Below are positions 1-10,628 of a DNA stretch of 64,000 bases, piece by piece. How positions within the stretch are numbered: the first letter of the stretch is position 1; every line of letters begins with the position of its first letter. Where the stretch lies: assembly GCA_029582165.1 (NCBI GenBank), contig CM055872.1:27512243-27576242 (forward strand), in the 5' to 3' direction. The DNA comes from Portulaca oleracea. Lineage: Eukaryota > Streptophyta > Magnoliopsida > Caryophyllales > Portulacaceae. The translations under genes were made by a program, and so were the position numbers. The notes beneath the pieces were generated by a model. The model worked only from the letters and a program-made list of their open reading frames with translations, made no database searches and had not been told where the DNA came from.

Positions 1-2409
1 GGCCTAGAATAAAAGTAATTATCTAATCAAAATGCGTTCTAACGAAGTTAGTATTAACTATTAACTACCTAACCCATCCCCTAGGAACACTTAGGTTCCT
101 ATCATTTACGAAATTACACTCAACACCTCCAAGAAAACACATAACAAGATCACATATTATTTTCACTCAACAATTATTATAAAAAGAAGCAAGCAGAGGA
201 CAGATTATAACGTTCACATAAAACGAGTCACAACTCGACTTCCCGACATCCTACGGGGCTGGTTCTGGACTTTTCGGAAACCTTGGGATGTCTACTAAAA
301 CTTCTATGTTGATGGCTAAGCCCAAATCAGTCCCGAAGGACCCTAAAAACACCCGTCTTTCCCATTGGTCCAGTTCTGACAGGTTCTGGTAAAACGGTTA
401 TAACTCGGCCTACACAAATCAAACGTTCAATCCGTAAAATTCCTATGGTTCCTAACATCTAAGGGAACCTCCAGTCCAAAGGGTTTGATCAAAAGACAAC
501 TACACTAACCGTGGCAACCCGATCTTTAGACACTAACGAAACTGTCCCGATAACGGTTATTAACTAATTTGTTATTTCGGTTCTAACCTTTACCAAAAGG
601 TCTTGGGGTCCTAACTTGAGCTTAAAACGATACTTAGGGTATAAGATACAAGGTCCAACTCTAGCTTAGGTTCAACAATCAAACTTGTAGAAGTAAACTT
701 ATTAAAACAAGAACACCTTAATAACACTTTAATTAAAACTTAAGTCGTACAATGAAATAAAATTACTTTGAACATAAAACGCGTAAACAAGGCTTTAAAG
801 ATTTTAAAACATGAATTAGTTATAAGATTATAACATTACAACAAAAATTTCACAAAGTAAAACAAAGGTTGTTAAACATGCGATTTCTTTAAACAAAAAT
901 CAAGAAAGACTTAGGTTACATGTAAAAGAACATAAAGAACTTAGAAACATTAAAACTACCAATCGATAATCCCAACAACTAATTCTTTTTACTAGACTCC
1001 ATCAAGATTCATGAATTACTAAACAAGAAAAACCCAACAACCAATTCTTTTACTAACTAAAACAAGAATCAAGATTTTATTAATAAGAAAACAACTTGTA
1101 GTAGGTTAACTAATTTATTAACAAACTTAATAAGATTTACTTTTAAAGAACAATAAGGAACATAACGACTTTGTAACTAAAAAATTTCAAGAATTAACCT
1201 AGGTAATAAATTTCCAATTTCGTACATACAATAATAAGGTTATCTAACCCTAACATGATTTACAAGGACAAGTACAATACCAATTGAACCCTAACAATTT
1301 AACTATTACAACCTAAATCTAATTACAATTTATAACATAAAATTACACATATCAAGTAAACAAATTACACATAACAAATAATAATTTACACATAATTACA
1401 ACCAAGAACAAGATTACAATTAATTTCCCCTAATTACAAAAATTACAGAATTTATAAACAATAACAATTACAAATATATAAATCAGATTTTGATAATAAA
1501 ACAAGAAAAGAAAAAGGAAAAAGAAAATAAAAAGAAAGGGTTAGAGCAGATTAGGGTTAGGGTTAGGGTAGGGTTTTTACGCAAGGGGTGTTTCTCGGCG
1601 ATTATGGGCGGCGGGCGGCAGGGGTGTTGGCGTCGGGCGGTCAGGGGCGGCGTCGGAAGGTGGTTGTCGGACGGTCAGGGGCGGCGTCGATGGTCGAAAG
1701 CTCAACAGCAGCCGTCGAACCTTTTCGCTTTCTGGTGGCGTGCGATGGCTCCGGCGGCGGAGACCGTCATGCAGGGGGGTCGCAGGAGGCGGCGGCGCGA
1801 CTACGGTGGTCCTGGTGGTGGCGCGGCATCGATTTGGGCGGTCGCACAGAGGGTGAAAGAGAGGGAAAAGAAGGAGAAAGGAAGAGAGGGAAAGGTTCGC
1901 GGTGGTGGTCTTGCGGCGGGGGTGGCGGCGCTGCGGTGGCTGCCGGTGGCTGCTGGGCGCGGCAGAGAGAGAGGGAGAGAGAGAGGTTGTAGGTTAGGGT
2001 TTGGTATTAGGGAGAGATTAGGGTTTAGGGTTTGAGAGGGAGTTTTTATACTAATACCCAATTTAGGCTCACTAATCTAATCTAATCCTAATCTAATCTA
2101 ATCCTAATCCAACCCATTTAAAACAATTAAAACCTGATTTTTCTAAAAGCCCAATAATTCTAATAATAGTAATAATAATACTAATACTAATAATCATATA
2201 ATCACATAGCAAATAATATTCACGTAATTAATCACATAATAATATTAACCAGCGGAAATTACTATTCTACCCTTGTTAGCCCCTCAACGGTCCTACGAGC
2301 TCAAGCTTTAGCATAAATAAACACAAACGAATAATAATAAAACACGAAGTCAAACATAATATACTAACGACGTCACGGTCAACATCTTTGGATTTTTCGG
2401 GGTTTTACA
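1..2409 (-). mobile_element. Partial LTR of Tekay-type gypsy element (minus strand)
   Basis: This block is the reverse complement of the first ~2.4 kb of the LTRs at 17755-21362 and 27372-30947, with matching blocks throughout (for example 1-120 matches the reverse complement of about 20105-20222). The LTR start, TGTAAAACCCC on the minus strand, lies at 2409. About 1.1 kb of LTR should continue to the left of the window. It carries the same GC-rich island (about 1585-1965) and TTAGGG-type hexamers (about 1551-1567) as the other two copies, but the island differs strongly. Long open frames over 1490-2061 are composition artefacts of this island. Confidence 0.92.
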
Positions 2410-2515
2410 TCATTACCTTCTTAAAAGAAGTTTCGTCCTCGAAACTTAAACTCAACAGCAACGGTCTGCCAAACGGAACTAACACTGGTGTTAACCAAAA
2501 ATTCGGGGTTTTACA
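2410..2515 (-). mobile_element. Duplicate PPT/LTR-start module of the Tekay-type element
   Basis: On the minus strand this reads TGTAAAACCCCGAA, about 75 bp of spacer, then a tract with GAGGACGAAAC and CTTCTTTTAAGAAGG, directly before the LTR start at 2409. The same arrangement is present at 27261-27371 of the complete element. Here the element sequence stops exactly at the upstream TGTAAAACC (2515) and MITE sequence follows. That suggests either an LTR copy whose 5' boundary was set at the upstream start, or a chance truncation. Confidence 0.6.
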
Positions 2516-2517
2516 GT

Positions 2518-2679
2518 TATACTAAGTTTTGAATCAAATGCAACACAAAATCTATGATTCCCTTGAAAATATCCCACTACAATCCAATTTTATTTTTTTT
2601 TTTTACCACCAGAATACAAAGTGAAATTACGGTCCACCATTGTCCAATTGGTGAAAGTAGGGATTATTAGAATCCAATT

Positions 2680-2683
<4 letters not shown>
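2518..2683 (-). mobile_element. Truncated copy of a (TA)n-associated MITE
   Basis: The sequence matches, in reverse complement, the left half of the complete copy at 37195-37728, including the terminal tract around AATTGGACAATGGTGGAC and the downstream GTTGCATTTGATTCAA. Its terminal end abuts a (TA)n tract at 2683. The other end is cut at 2517 by the Tekay-type LTR. Confidence 0.75.

Positions 2684-2733
<50 letters not shown>
2681..2733. repeat. (TA)n microsatellite
   Basis: Nearly perfect AT dinucleotide run of about 50 bp, directly adjoining the terminus of the truncated MITE. Open frames of the YIYIYI type over this and the next tracts are artefacts. Confidence 0.95.
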
Positions 2734-2736
<3 letters not shown>

Positions 2737-2826
2737 CAGCGCAAAGAAACTTTCCATTAAGCACAGACAAATTATATATCCTAGAAAAGGGGGACCTAAG
2801 CTTAGTTTCTTAAATTACATACAATC

Positions 2827-2982
<156 letters not shown>

Positions 2983-2984
<2 letters not shown>

Positions 2985-3279
2985 GGATAATTGGATTCTA
3001 ATAGTACCTACTTTCACGAATTGGACAATGGTGGACTGTACTTTCACTTTGTATTCTGGTGGTCCAAAAAAAATTAAAATTGGATTGTATTGGGATATTT
3101 TTGACTGAATCATAGATTTTGTGTTGCATTTGATTCAAAACTTTGCATATCACTTTACAATGATTTTTAATGAATTTACAGCGTTTCTCCCAAATTTTTT
3201 TTCATTTTTTTACAAAGTGAAAGTATGGTCCACTATTGTCCAATTGGCGAAAGTAGGGAATATTAGAATCCAATTATCC

Positions 3280-3281
<2 letters not shown>
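2983..3281 (+). mobile_element. Short (internally deleted) MITE flanked by (TA)n
   Basis: Starts TAGGATAATTGGATTC and ends with the complementary GAATCCAATTATCCTA. The terminal inverted repeats extend about 80 bp. Against the 534-bp copy at 37195-37728, roughly 235 bp of the internal and right-hand part is missing, so the right TIR follows directly after the poly-T tract near 3213. Both sides are (TA)n. Confidence 0.85.
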
Positions 3282-3328
<47 letters not shown>

Positions 3329-3361
3329 TACATACATATATATATATATATTATATATATG

Positions 3362-3423
<62 letters not shown>
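3282..3423. repeat. (TA)n microsatellite
   Basis: About 140 bp of mostly AT dinucleotides with scattered TAC/TATG interruptions, between the MITE at 2983-3281 and the LINE 3' end. Confidence 0.95.
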
Positions 3424-3425
<2 letters not shown>

Positions 3426-4466
3426 CACAAGAAATCAGGTTATATATAACAAATAGCAATATAGTTTACAGAGGGTGAGGGTAGTATCCCTCGAAATCAC
3501 ATACTGAGTACTTTGTCTACAAGACTTACATATTTTTTCCTAGATTTTGCTGCCAGAAGGACCTTATTCATTACATCGTTTTTAACCAAATCTATTATCA
3601 CCTGAGGAGTAGCATTACGAGTTTTGTGCATACGATTGTTTCTTTCTGTCCAGATATGGTACACATATGCTGTGAGGAGAGCGCAATTCAGATGAGTTGC
3701 TTCACTGTTTTTTCGGTGTGCGCTCAAATGATGTTTCCAGTCCTGGGTGGTTGACATATTACCAAGTTCCCAATGTCTCATAGCCTGCCTCACTTCCTTC
3801 CCAAAATCGCACCCAAGAAAAAGATGGTCAATAATTTCGATCTCCAAGTCACAGTAGGGACAGAGTGGGTTACCTCTAGTTTGCCAGCGCATTGTTCTAG
3901 CTCGTACGTGTAGTTTTCCATGCAACAGGACCCAAGTGATGAAGGAATGGCGTGGGATTGAAAGTGGATTCCAAATAATTGAGGCCCAACCTTCATCATT
4001 CATAATCCCGAGGCTCCATTTGTATCCCTCCGTCACGTTGTAATCCCCATTAGTTGTAGCTTGTAATCCTTTCCATCTCCATCGGTACCCAGGATCGCAA
4101 CCCCATTTGAAGTATTCTTTAACAAGGCAAAGATGCTTAAAGTAGGTGCAGACATCATAAGGGGGTTGGTAGTCCCACCAGGATGATCCTCGAATGTATT
4201 TGGCATGAATCCATTTGACCCATAAGTTATCCTCTTTTCTCTGAACCGCCCAAACTAGCCAGGCTATGTTGGCATTGTTCCAGGATGTAAGGTCCCGTAG
4301 ACCTAGTCCTCCCGATTGTTTTGGTCTGCAAACCGTCCCCCAGGCCACCATAGGGGCTTTTCTATATTGCAAGGAAGAGCCCCAAAGAAAATTACGGCAA
4401 AAACGAGTGATTTCATCAATGGCGTGCTTAGGAATGACGATGATTCTAGCCCAGTTGGGGAAACTA
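3424..4466 (-). pseudogene. 5'-truncated LINE, 3' end of reverse-transcriptase ORF2
   Basis: The minus-strand frame (stop at 3497) encodes the end of a plant L1-type ORF2. Successive hallmarks are a FLWGSS tract following an RFCRNF segment, GGLGLRDL, a KY-type segment, RWRWKG, and a C-terminal zf-RVT-like region (CPYCDLEIEIIDHLFLGC) with W-x-ERNNR near the end. This is the region after the RT core. The endonuclease and catalytic RT motifs are absent because the copy is truncated at the MITE at 4473. About 70 bp of 3' UTR (3424-3496) precede the (TA)n tract, which may include the LINE tail. The frame is open over about 320 codons, so the copy is not very old. Confidence 0.85.
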
Positions 4467-4472
4467 TATATA

Positions 4473-4973
4473 TAGGAAAATTGGATGACAATAATCCTTA
4501 CTTTCAATTTGTATTCTGGTGGTAAAAAAAAAAAATTGTATTGTAGCGGGACATAATCGAGAGTATATCCTAAATATCATAGATTGTCTGTTGCATTTGA
4601 TTCAAAACTTTGTATAACACTTTACCACGATTTTTAATGAATTTACAGCATTTGTCCCAATTTTTTTCATTTTTTTTAATGATTTTTCTGTTTTATTCCT
4701 TCTAAAAAATCATAATAATTTCTTAGAATCTCAAAAAAATAATTTAAAAAATGTTTTAGGAACTACACTTCATTACCTATCTGGGAGAAGGAACGAAAAA
4801 AAACAAAAACAATACGGGGTAGGCTTGAAAAAAAATAAAAAGAATGTGGTGATAGATTTGGTACCTCTACAATACAATTTTATTTTTTTTGGACCACCAG
4901 AATACAAATTGAAAGTAGGGATTATTGCCATCCAATTTGTAAAAGTAGGGATTATTAGAATCCAATTTTCCTA
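4473..4973 (+). mobile_element. (TA)n-associated MITE, diverged copy
   Basis: Begins TAGGAAAATTGG and ends CCAATTTTCCTA. Internal blocks (GTTGCATTTGATTCAA, ATAATTTAAAAAATGTTTTAG, GAACGAAAAAAAACAAAAAC) match the copy at 37195-37728 in order. Its TIR carries a small rearrangement, with the 'gggattatt' block occurring twice near 4916-4955. Short TA runs flank it (4464-4472 and 4974-4987). Confidence 0.85.
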
Positions 4974-4987
4974 TATATATTATATAT

Positions 4988-5160
4988 AAAGGAAATACCC
5001 TTTCCCTAAGGGCCCCCCAGCTTCCCCACTGGCTGACGAGGAGTTCAAACTGCCTAACTCAGCGGCAGGGCGAGTGATGTAGGTTTATGGTAGGTATCGA
5101 ACCCCCGACCAACGTTTCCACTTCGTCCCCGCTAACCAACTGAGCTACACGAGTCAAACT
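4988..5160 (-). mobile_element. tRNA-derived SINE (minus strand)
   Basis: On the minus strand a TAGCTCAGTTGG A-box (5136-5147) is followed about 33 bp further on by GGTTCGATACC (5093-5103), a canonical RNA polymerase III B-box. The tRNA-like head is followed by about 100 bp of unrelated body ending at an A/T tract near 4988. The length (~170 bp) and layout fit plant tRNA-derived SINEs. A functional tRNA is unlikely because no acceptor-stem partner follows the B-box. Confidence 0.75.
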
Positions 5161-5165
5161 ACTTC

Positions 5166-6867
5166 ATACTGAAATTAAATACCGAAGGTTCACTGATTAA
5201 CATTGAGTTCATCCCCTAAACTAAGAAATCAACTACTCATAATTGTTAAGAACAACTACGAAAATAACATGAATCCTACTAAAAAAACTTAGTAATTGAA
5301 TTTAAATAAGAGATAACCACGATTCAAGGTTGAATGTAATCTCGCTAGTGAAAGTATCCTTCTGCCAAGCTTGAACCGTCAATCTCCTCTTCAATGGTTG
5401 CTCCCTCTTTAACGGTATTGAAAGCAATGCAGAGAAAATTTTATCTTAAAAGTCTCCCTTTTTCACCGTGGCGTTTAGCTTTTATATTGTACATGGAAAA
5501 AGAGAAGGGGAGGAGGTGTGGTGGGCGCCTCTCTAAACGCTGGTCGCGCCTCTCCCTTTTCCGCGTGTTTTCTGAGCTTGGCACTGGTTGCGCCCTTTTT
5601 AGGCGTTGGGGAAGTTTAGCTGACGCGGGTCACGTCTCAGTTGGTGCGACTAACACCTCTCTTTGTCTTCGCTGCTGCTCCTTCTGTCTCGATGAGATGC
5701 AGCCAGCACCTTAGATTAACTTCCAATTTTTTGGGTTGGGCCTCTTCCTTTGCTTGCTATTGTCTTCTGTAATATTTTTGCTCCTCTTTTTCGCTTGGTT
5801 TTTCCTTGATTTTCCACATAATCTGCAAAATTCTACCAATCTCTAAACCAAGTGAAATAATGAGGAATTTTACGCTCAAATCACAAATCGACCCAAAATA
5901 CACGTATTAAGCATCTAATTAATTAATATTATAAAATAAACACTTATCATGCTTCCTTACGGGTTTCTTCCAACAAATTATGGGTTTTGGCTTATCACGA
6001 TCACGGTCGCGACACCCATCAGCACACCCGCGACTCCGTTGGATTCCAAATTCTCAGTGCTGTTTTTCTCTCTTTCTCTTATGAATTTACCCCTTTTCCT
6101 TTTCCCCTACACTCTAATTGAACTAAAGCCTTACTAGAGGGTAATATTTGTAAGGCTTTTGGGTACTTTTGTAAAGCTCATTTCCTCTACCTTTTCAATG
6201 TATTTATGCATTTACATTGATGAGGAAGAGCATACAATGACATCGAATGCATATATGTTCTCTCTCAAACTCTCCTAAAAATCTTGATTTCCTTATCCTC
6301 AATTCTCATTGTGCGGGTGATTCAAGTCGAATCCTTTATTGAATTGTTGTGGTCTAACCTTTAGCAATTCTTGGTGGACTTGTCAATTCTTAGGGAGTGG
6401 TTATCCTATACCCAAAGATCATGTCGGTGTCCAAGGCTCACCTAGGTTTTGATTGTTGTAGTTTTCTTCAACCATGACTCTAGCATAGAGTTTCCCACCA
6501 TGATACGTTCCACCTTGGCAGGAGATTATGTCTAGATCCTCAAGATGGGCTCAAACAATCTCAATAGCATGATGGTTCCTATTGTTGGCATTTGAGCTGA
6601 TCATATGGAACGTCTTGCGCGGAGCAGTGCTATCCAATACGCATTCTCATAAGGTTATAAGTGCATAGAGATGTTACGGATTCCACTAGAATCATATGCA
6701 TGATTTTAGGTACGTTGAACATCCCTTGGTAAGGCCAAGACGTTGTTCAGAAGTGCAAACTATTCCTTTCTGGCTTAGATTAATTTTTAGTTGAAAAAAC
6801 TCAAAAGATAACACTAAACAAGCTCATGTCCTTGCAACCAAAGCAAGGAGAAGAACACTTTGCACTA
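5166..6867. other. Gene-free interval with LTR-like debris
   Basis: No convincing coding sequence. The part 5166-5970 has the texture of an Athila-like LTR on the minus strand: GC-richer patches with gcgcctctc/cgcg motifs, and a reversed tract around 5840-5960 resembling LTR leader sequence. The part 6150-6790 contains a short-read-out LTR-like stretch (TTTTCAATGTATTTATGC, then a T/C-rich tract). The open frames at 5394-5714 and 5949-6137 have no recognisable motif and are not called. Confidence 0.35.
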
Positions 6868-6869
6868 CC

Positions 6870-7355
6870 AAAAAAAATATCTGAAATCCAAACAGCTCCT
6901 CATATCCAACTTGACAAAGATTCCACCATACCACTCCCCAAGTTGAGTGCATCACATGCTTCCACAATATTTTGCATATAATTTACTTCATAATGGCCCC
7001 TCTAATTTAACCATATATTTTTTTATCTTGTAAATTTGAATGTTCGTTGGACCCCTATTTTAGGGAAAACCACTAACAAACTTACCAGGCCAAAAGAGAA
7101 GGGGCAAGGATAAGTACCAAAGTGTTCATAACAAACGTGCTTACAAATTATAATGCCACTTAGCTACCACCTAAATTTTACCACATACTTGCTTTCACAA
7201 TTTCATGCTCGCAAATTATCATACATTTATTTCTTCTCTTCACTTTTATCCATACAAGATTAATCTGATTACAATCTGAACAAAAACTCTAGTGGTTAAG
7301 TTTACTCACATCGCACATTATTTGTCACTTTACTTGTCATGTATAATTTGCTTTG
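6870..7355 (+). repeat. Unclassified dispersed repeat, copy 1 (uninterrupted)
   Basis: About 490 bp that matches, block by block, 17286-17488 joined to 31463-31768. Shared tracts include ACCATACCACTCCCCAAGTT, GCATCACATGCTTCCACAAT and ATTATCATACATTTATTTC. It reads straight through ACCCCTATTTTAGGG near 7050-7065, the position where copy 2 is interrupted by the hAT-like element. It therefore supplies the unoccupied target sequence. No coding sequence or terminal repeats are seen. Confidence 0.85.
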
Positions 7356-7540
7356 AGGGCGTGTTTGGTTGGGTCGAAAATCATTTTTTTATAAAATGAT
7401 TTTTCCATTTTATGAGGTTTGGTGACCACAAAATGAAGAAAACCATTTTCCAAGAAAATCATTTCCCCCACCCCTTTGTAAATTGTTTTCTTAACTCCTA
7501 CCCTAAGAAAATCATTTTCCTGGTCCATTTTCTAAACACA
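7356..7540 (+). mobile_element. Possible MITE end (GGGCGTGTTTGGTTGGG)
   Basis: Starts with GGGCGTGTTTGGTTGGG followed by an A/T-rich tract of repeated CCATTTT/AAAATGG words, a common layout of plant foldback MITEs. No matching inverted end was found, so the element is truncated or its end has diverged. Confidence 0.45.
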
Positions 7541-7679
7541 CAGACCATTTTCTGGGTCCAACGTTAGGGTTAGGTTTTTCATTGTTTGAAGCTTTTCCAA
7601 CATTGTCATTTGCACTGGCTCTTTCTCTCTCATCTTTCCTTTTCTCTCTCATCTCATCGCACCTTTCCCTCTCATCGAA

Positions 7680-8069
7680 GTGAACATCTCTTCCAAGAAA
7701 TTCTTCGACGTTGGCGATGACTACTAGATTCTCGAAAAGATATGGAACCTTCAAGAACATATAAGAACCTCCATCTCCTGATCTGGAAGACTTTATGCAA
7801 CTAAAATCACAGTTGATGATGAAGGCATCGTCGGAATTAGAGGCATTTTGTTTCCAGTCGAGAGGCTTGATCGAGATGGTGAAGCAGAGCAAGGAGCTTC
7901 GGCACCGGGTGCTGAAGATTTTGGAGGTGGAGGTGGAGGTGGATCCGATGAAGGTGTACAAAGAAAGAGAAGCTTCAAGAATATTAATTTTAGTAGGTGT
8001 GAGCTTAGGAAGATTTGGCTTGAGAAGATTAATTTTGATGGGTATTTGTTCGTAATTGTTCGGTCGTAG
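7680..8069 (+). other. Coding-like fragment of unknown origin
   Basis: The interval is less AT-rich than its surroundings and open in more than one frame. The plus-strand frame 7795-8055 gives an 86-codon ORF with a helical, charged segment (ELEAFC...RGLIEMVKQSKEL). A second plus frame contains a Gly-rich run, and the opposite strand is open over 7512-7961. I do not recognise the protein. A captured host-gene fragment next to a MITE-like end (Pack-type element) is possible, but so is chance. Confidence 0.25.
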
Positions 8070-9097
8070 AAATTGGGCTAAAAAGTAGGGGTCATCGCAT
8101 CCACAGGGATAGTGTGTTAGGTTTTCAGGAAATTGGTTTGGTGGGGTTTCAAATTGCGAAAAAGCAATAAATAATAATAAAACTAAACTAAACAGGAATT
8201 GAAAACAGTAATTACTAAAGCAAACATGAAGCGAGAATTAAAATTTAACCTAATTTAACAAGAACAAAAAACTAAAACTGACGAAGAACTCATAATCAAG
8301 AAAATAATAAATAACAATCTAAATTGCAAATATGAACTAAATTAAAAGGCTTAATGCAATTAACGGAGTAGAGTATACCGACAGTCTTCTCTTCACTCTA
8401 CCTCCCCTTGCTAGCATCATGAAATTAAGGGAGAATTTGTGAACCCTTAATCCTCCTCTTTCACAAAAAAGTGGAATTTGGTTGTAAACTAATACTAATA
8501 ATTTGAGGTAACAAGACTAGAAACAAAAAAAGCGAGAAGAACGAGAATTAAAAACTTGAATTGAATTAAAAATTGAAAGAGTGAATTACAATCGAAGAAT
8601 AACGGTAGTAAAAGCAAGAAAAACGATGAAACTAAACCCTAGAACAATAATATCCATCACGAGAAAACCTAAAACTAACTAAAAAAAATATCTGATAAAA
8701 AAAATCCCACAGCTGTTGCGGCGAAGCCTTCTATTTACAAGGGATGCTAGGATAAAACGCTGCCAGCGTTTTATAAACACTCCCACACAAAGGTTTGCTC
8801 GCCCCGAGCAAACTAAAACAAAGAAAGAAAATAAACTAAACTATCCCAACTCATTTTCGTAGGAATCACGGTTGCATTTAGCGTATGCAACAAGCCCTTT
8901 AAACCCCTTAGCACCCCAAGTGGACGAGGATGGTCTCGTGAGGGTTTATAGCAACTATACCCACAAAAGCCAAAGAAAAAGAAAAGAAAAAGAAGACTCA
9001 AATTAAAAAGGAAAAGACTCAAGAAAGAAAAAGGAAAAAGAAGAAATAAAAGAAATAAAAAGGGTTAGCGTTAGGGTTACAAATACAATTAAACACC
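8070..9097 (-). repeat. Athila-like leader/LTR debris (minus strand)
   Basis: The reverse complement of about 8365-8430 (GGGGAGGTAG, GTGAAGAGAAGAC, GGTATACTC) aligns with 48200-48262 on the plus strand. The reverse complement of about 8085-8125 contains ATCCCTGTGGATGCGATGACC, of a type I associate with the leader of large plant gypsy elements. Short palindromes (AAAACGCTGCCAGCGTTTT near 8756; TTTGCTCGCCCCGAGCAAA near 8793) lie in the middle. No ORF is supported. Confidence 0.5.
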
Positions 9098-9236
9098 TGT
9101 AGATACCGGGATTTTCACCGATATAATCCCGACTTATCAAAAGTGTGAATAAAGCATTTGGGCCAATACCAAAACGGATCATTGGTTTAATGAGCAAAGC
9201 AAACAAAACAACAAAAAGCGGCCCAGTTCCAGCGAC

Positions 9237-10334
9237 AAAACCTGCACGGGTTTTAATCAAGAAAGCGGCCCAGAACCAAGACACGCCCAAGGCGCGCCCC
9301 GGCCCAGGCTTCAAAACCCGCGCGGGTTATCTTCCGCCCAGAAACGCGTCGTTTTGCCTTGCCTATGTCAGCAATCCGTGTATAAAGATTATAAAACCTG
9401 CGCGGGTTTATATTTAAGAATCCGGCGCCAAAAATTTGATCATCATGTGTGTTGACCTTAAGCCTTGACTTGATTTTGCATGGATTAGGGGGCATGATCA
9501 TGGGGATGTGTCTCCCTTATTTTCTCTCCTAAACCTCACCTCCTCCAACTATAAATACCCCCTCCATTCCATTCATTTACACCAATTATCATCATAATCC
9601 CACCAACTTACACCATCATTATACTCTTACTCTCCTAAGCTCTCATCATTCCCATTACTCTACCAAAATTATCACTCTCCCACAACTATTCTCATAATTA
9701 TCTTTCATCCACCAAGTCAAGAGAAGTCAAGGCATTTCGATCGGCGCATTCGGGCTTCTAAATCAAAAAAAGGTTCGCTTTTACGTTTCTTTCATTATTG
9801 TTATTTTAATCATGTAATTTATATTTTAAATTTCATTATATGTGCATACTTTGTAAAACAAAAATCTCATTTCATCTTGCATGTTAAGAATATAAGCTCG
9901 CGAAATTAATTAAACTTCTCCCCGCTCTTTTTCATTTTAATGTCGATCATAGTAGAGTCTGTTTTCAAACAGGCGAATTCGAGAGTTTTTATAATTCTCG
10001 AATTCGTAACTTTATCCCCGGACTTAGAATCGGGTTTTCGTAGACCGGAGTTATTTTCATTAATTTTATGGTTTGTCGGTTTCCTTAAATCGACTGGCGA
10101 CTCTTATTTCTTTTATAACCCGTTTGATTATTTTAAACATACAGATTTACACCAAAATATTTAAAAAAAATGATTTAGTATTTTCCGTATATTAATCAAA
10201 GGCTAAAACCGGGAGAAAATGGGTCTACAATTGATAAAATCCTCGCAGGTTTCATCAATTTTAGCCCATACACTTTGGCCCAAGGAAAAGCGTGGCCCAA
10301 CCCATGAACAATTAAAACCCGCGCGGGTTTTAAT
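9237..10334. promoter_or_regulatory. Four near-identical palindromes in the Tat LTR
   Basis: Near-palindromes of the form AAAACC(C/T)GC(G/A)CGGGTTTT occur at 9237-9255, 9313-9328, 9392-9410 and 10311-10334. The last is a perfect 24-bp palindrome. Three lie upstream of the TATA-like box and one downstream. They could be transcription-factor sites or cruciform-forming sequences; function is inferred only from recurrence. Confidence 0.5.
9548..9560 (+). promoter_or_regulatory. TATA-like box of the Tat LTR
   Basis: ACTATAAATACCC, followed by a C/A/T-rich tract without G over roughly 100 bp, as is common at plant LTR transcription starts. This would place U3 at about 480 bp and R-U5 at about 1 kb. 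Confidence 0.5.
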
Positions 10335-10610
10335 TGTCCATGGCGGCCCGCTTTTCTTTTTGGTGGGCTTGGATCTGATATTCGGGTTAAAACTGAATTA
10401 TTTTAGAATTATTTCGGTGTAATTTCGAATGATTAAATAATAAAGAACGGATTTGTAAAATAAATAAAATTTCACCATCCCGAAAATGAATTTCGAAAAT
10501 AAAAATATCCTTATTTAAGGATTAAGCAACCTTAGTCGGCTCCCGATCATTAAGTAGCGAATCCGAGAACAATTTACCCGAACGAGAATTTTTTTCCGGG
10601 TCCTACAGAT

Positions 10611-10628
10611 TGGTGACTTCACTGGGGA
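10611..10628 (+). promoter_or_regulatory. Primer-binding site of the Tat element
   Basis: TGGTGACTTCACTGGGGA starts 3 bp after the LTR end. Its TGG start fits the complement of a tRNA CCA terminus, and its TGGxGACTxxxCTGGGGA form is the type seen in Tat/Retand-like elements. The exact tRNA was not determined. Confidence 0.65.

Larger units (their letters stand above)
9098..10607 (+). mobile_element. 5' LTR of Tat-lineage element
   Basis: Starts TGTAGATACCGGGATTTT and ends AAAAATTC-complement-like sequence into CCGGGTCCTACA. The ends are imperfect inverted repeats (TGTAG..CCGG / CCGG..CTACA), giving a length of 1510 bp. A PBS-like tract follows 3 bp after the end. A TATA-like ACTATAAATACCC lies near 9548-9560. 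The LTR contains four GC-rich palindromes of the AAAACCCGCGCGGGTTTT type. There is no matching 3' LTR in the window, so the boundary rests on the ends and the PBS only. Confidence 0.75.

Noticed and set aside
1490..2061. Overlapping open frames of 86-181 codons on both strands
   Set aside because: They lie in the GC-rich island of an LTR, are open because of composition, and do not correspond to frames in the other two LTR copies.
5030..5160. A tRNA gene on the minus strand
   Set aside because: A- and B-boxes are present, but no acceptor or T-arm partner closes a cloverleaf and a SINE-like body follows.
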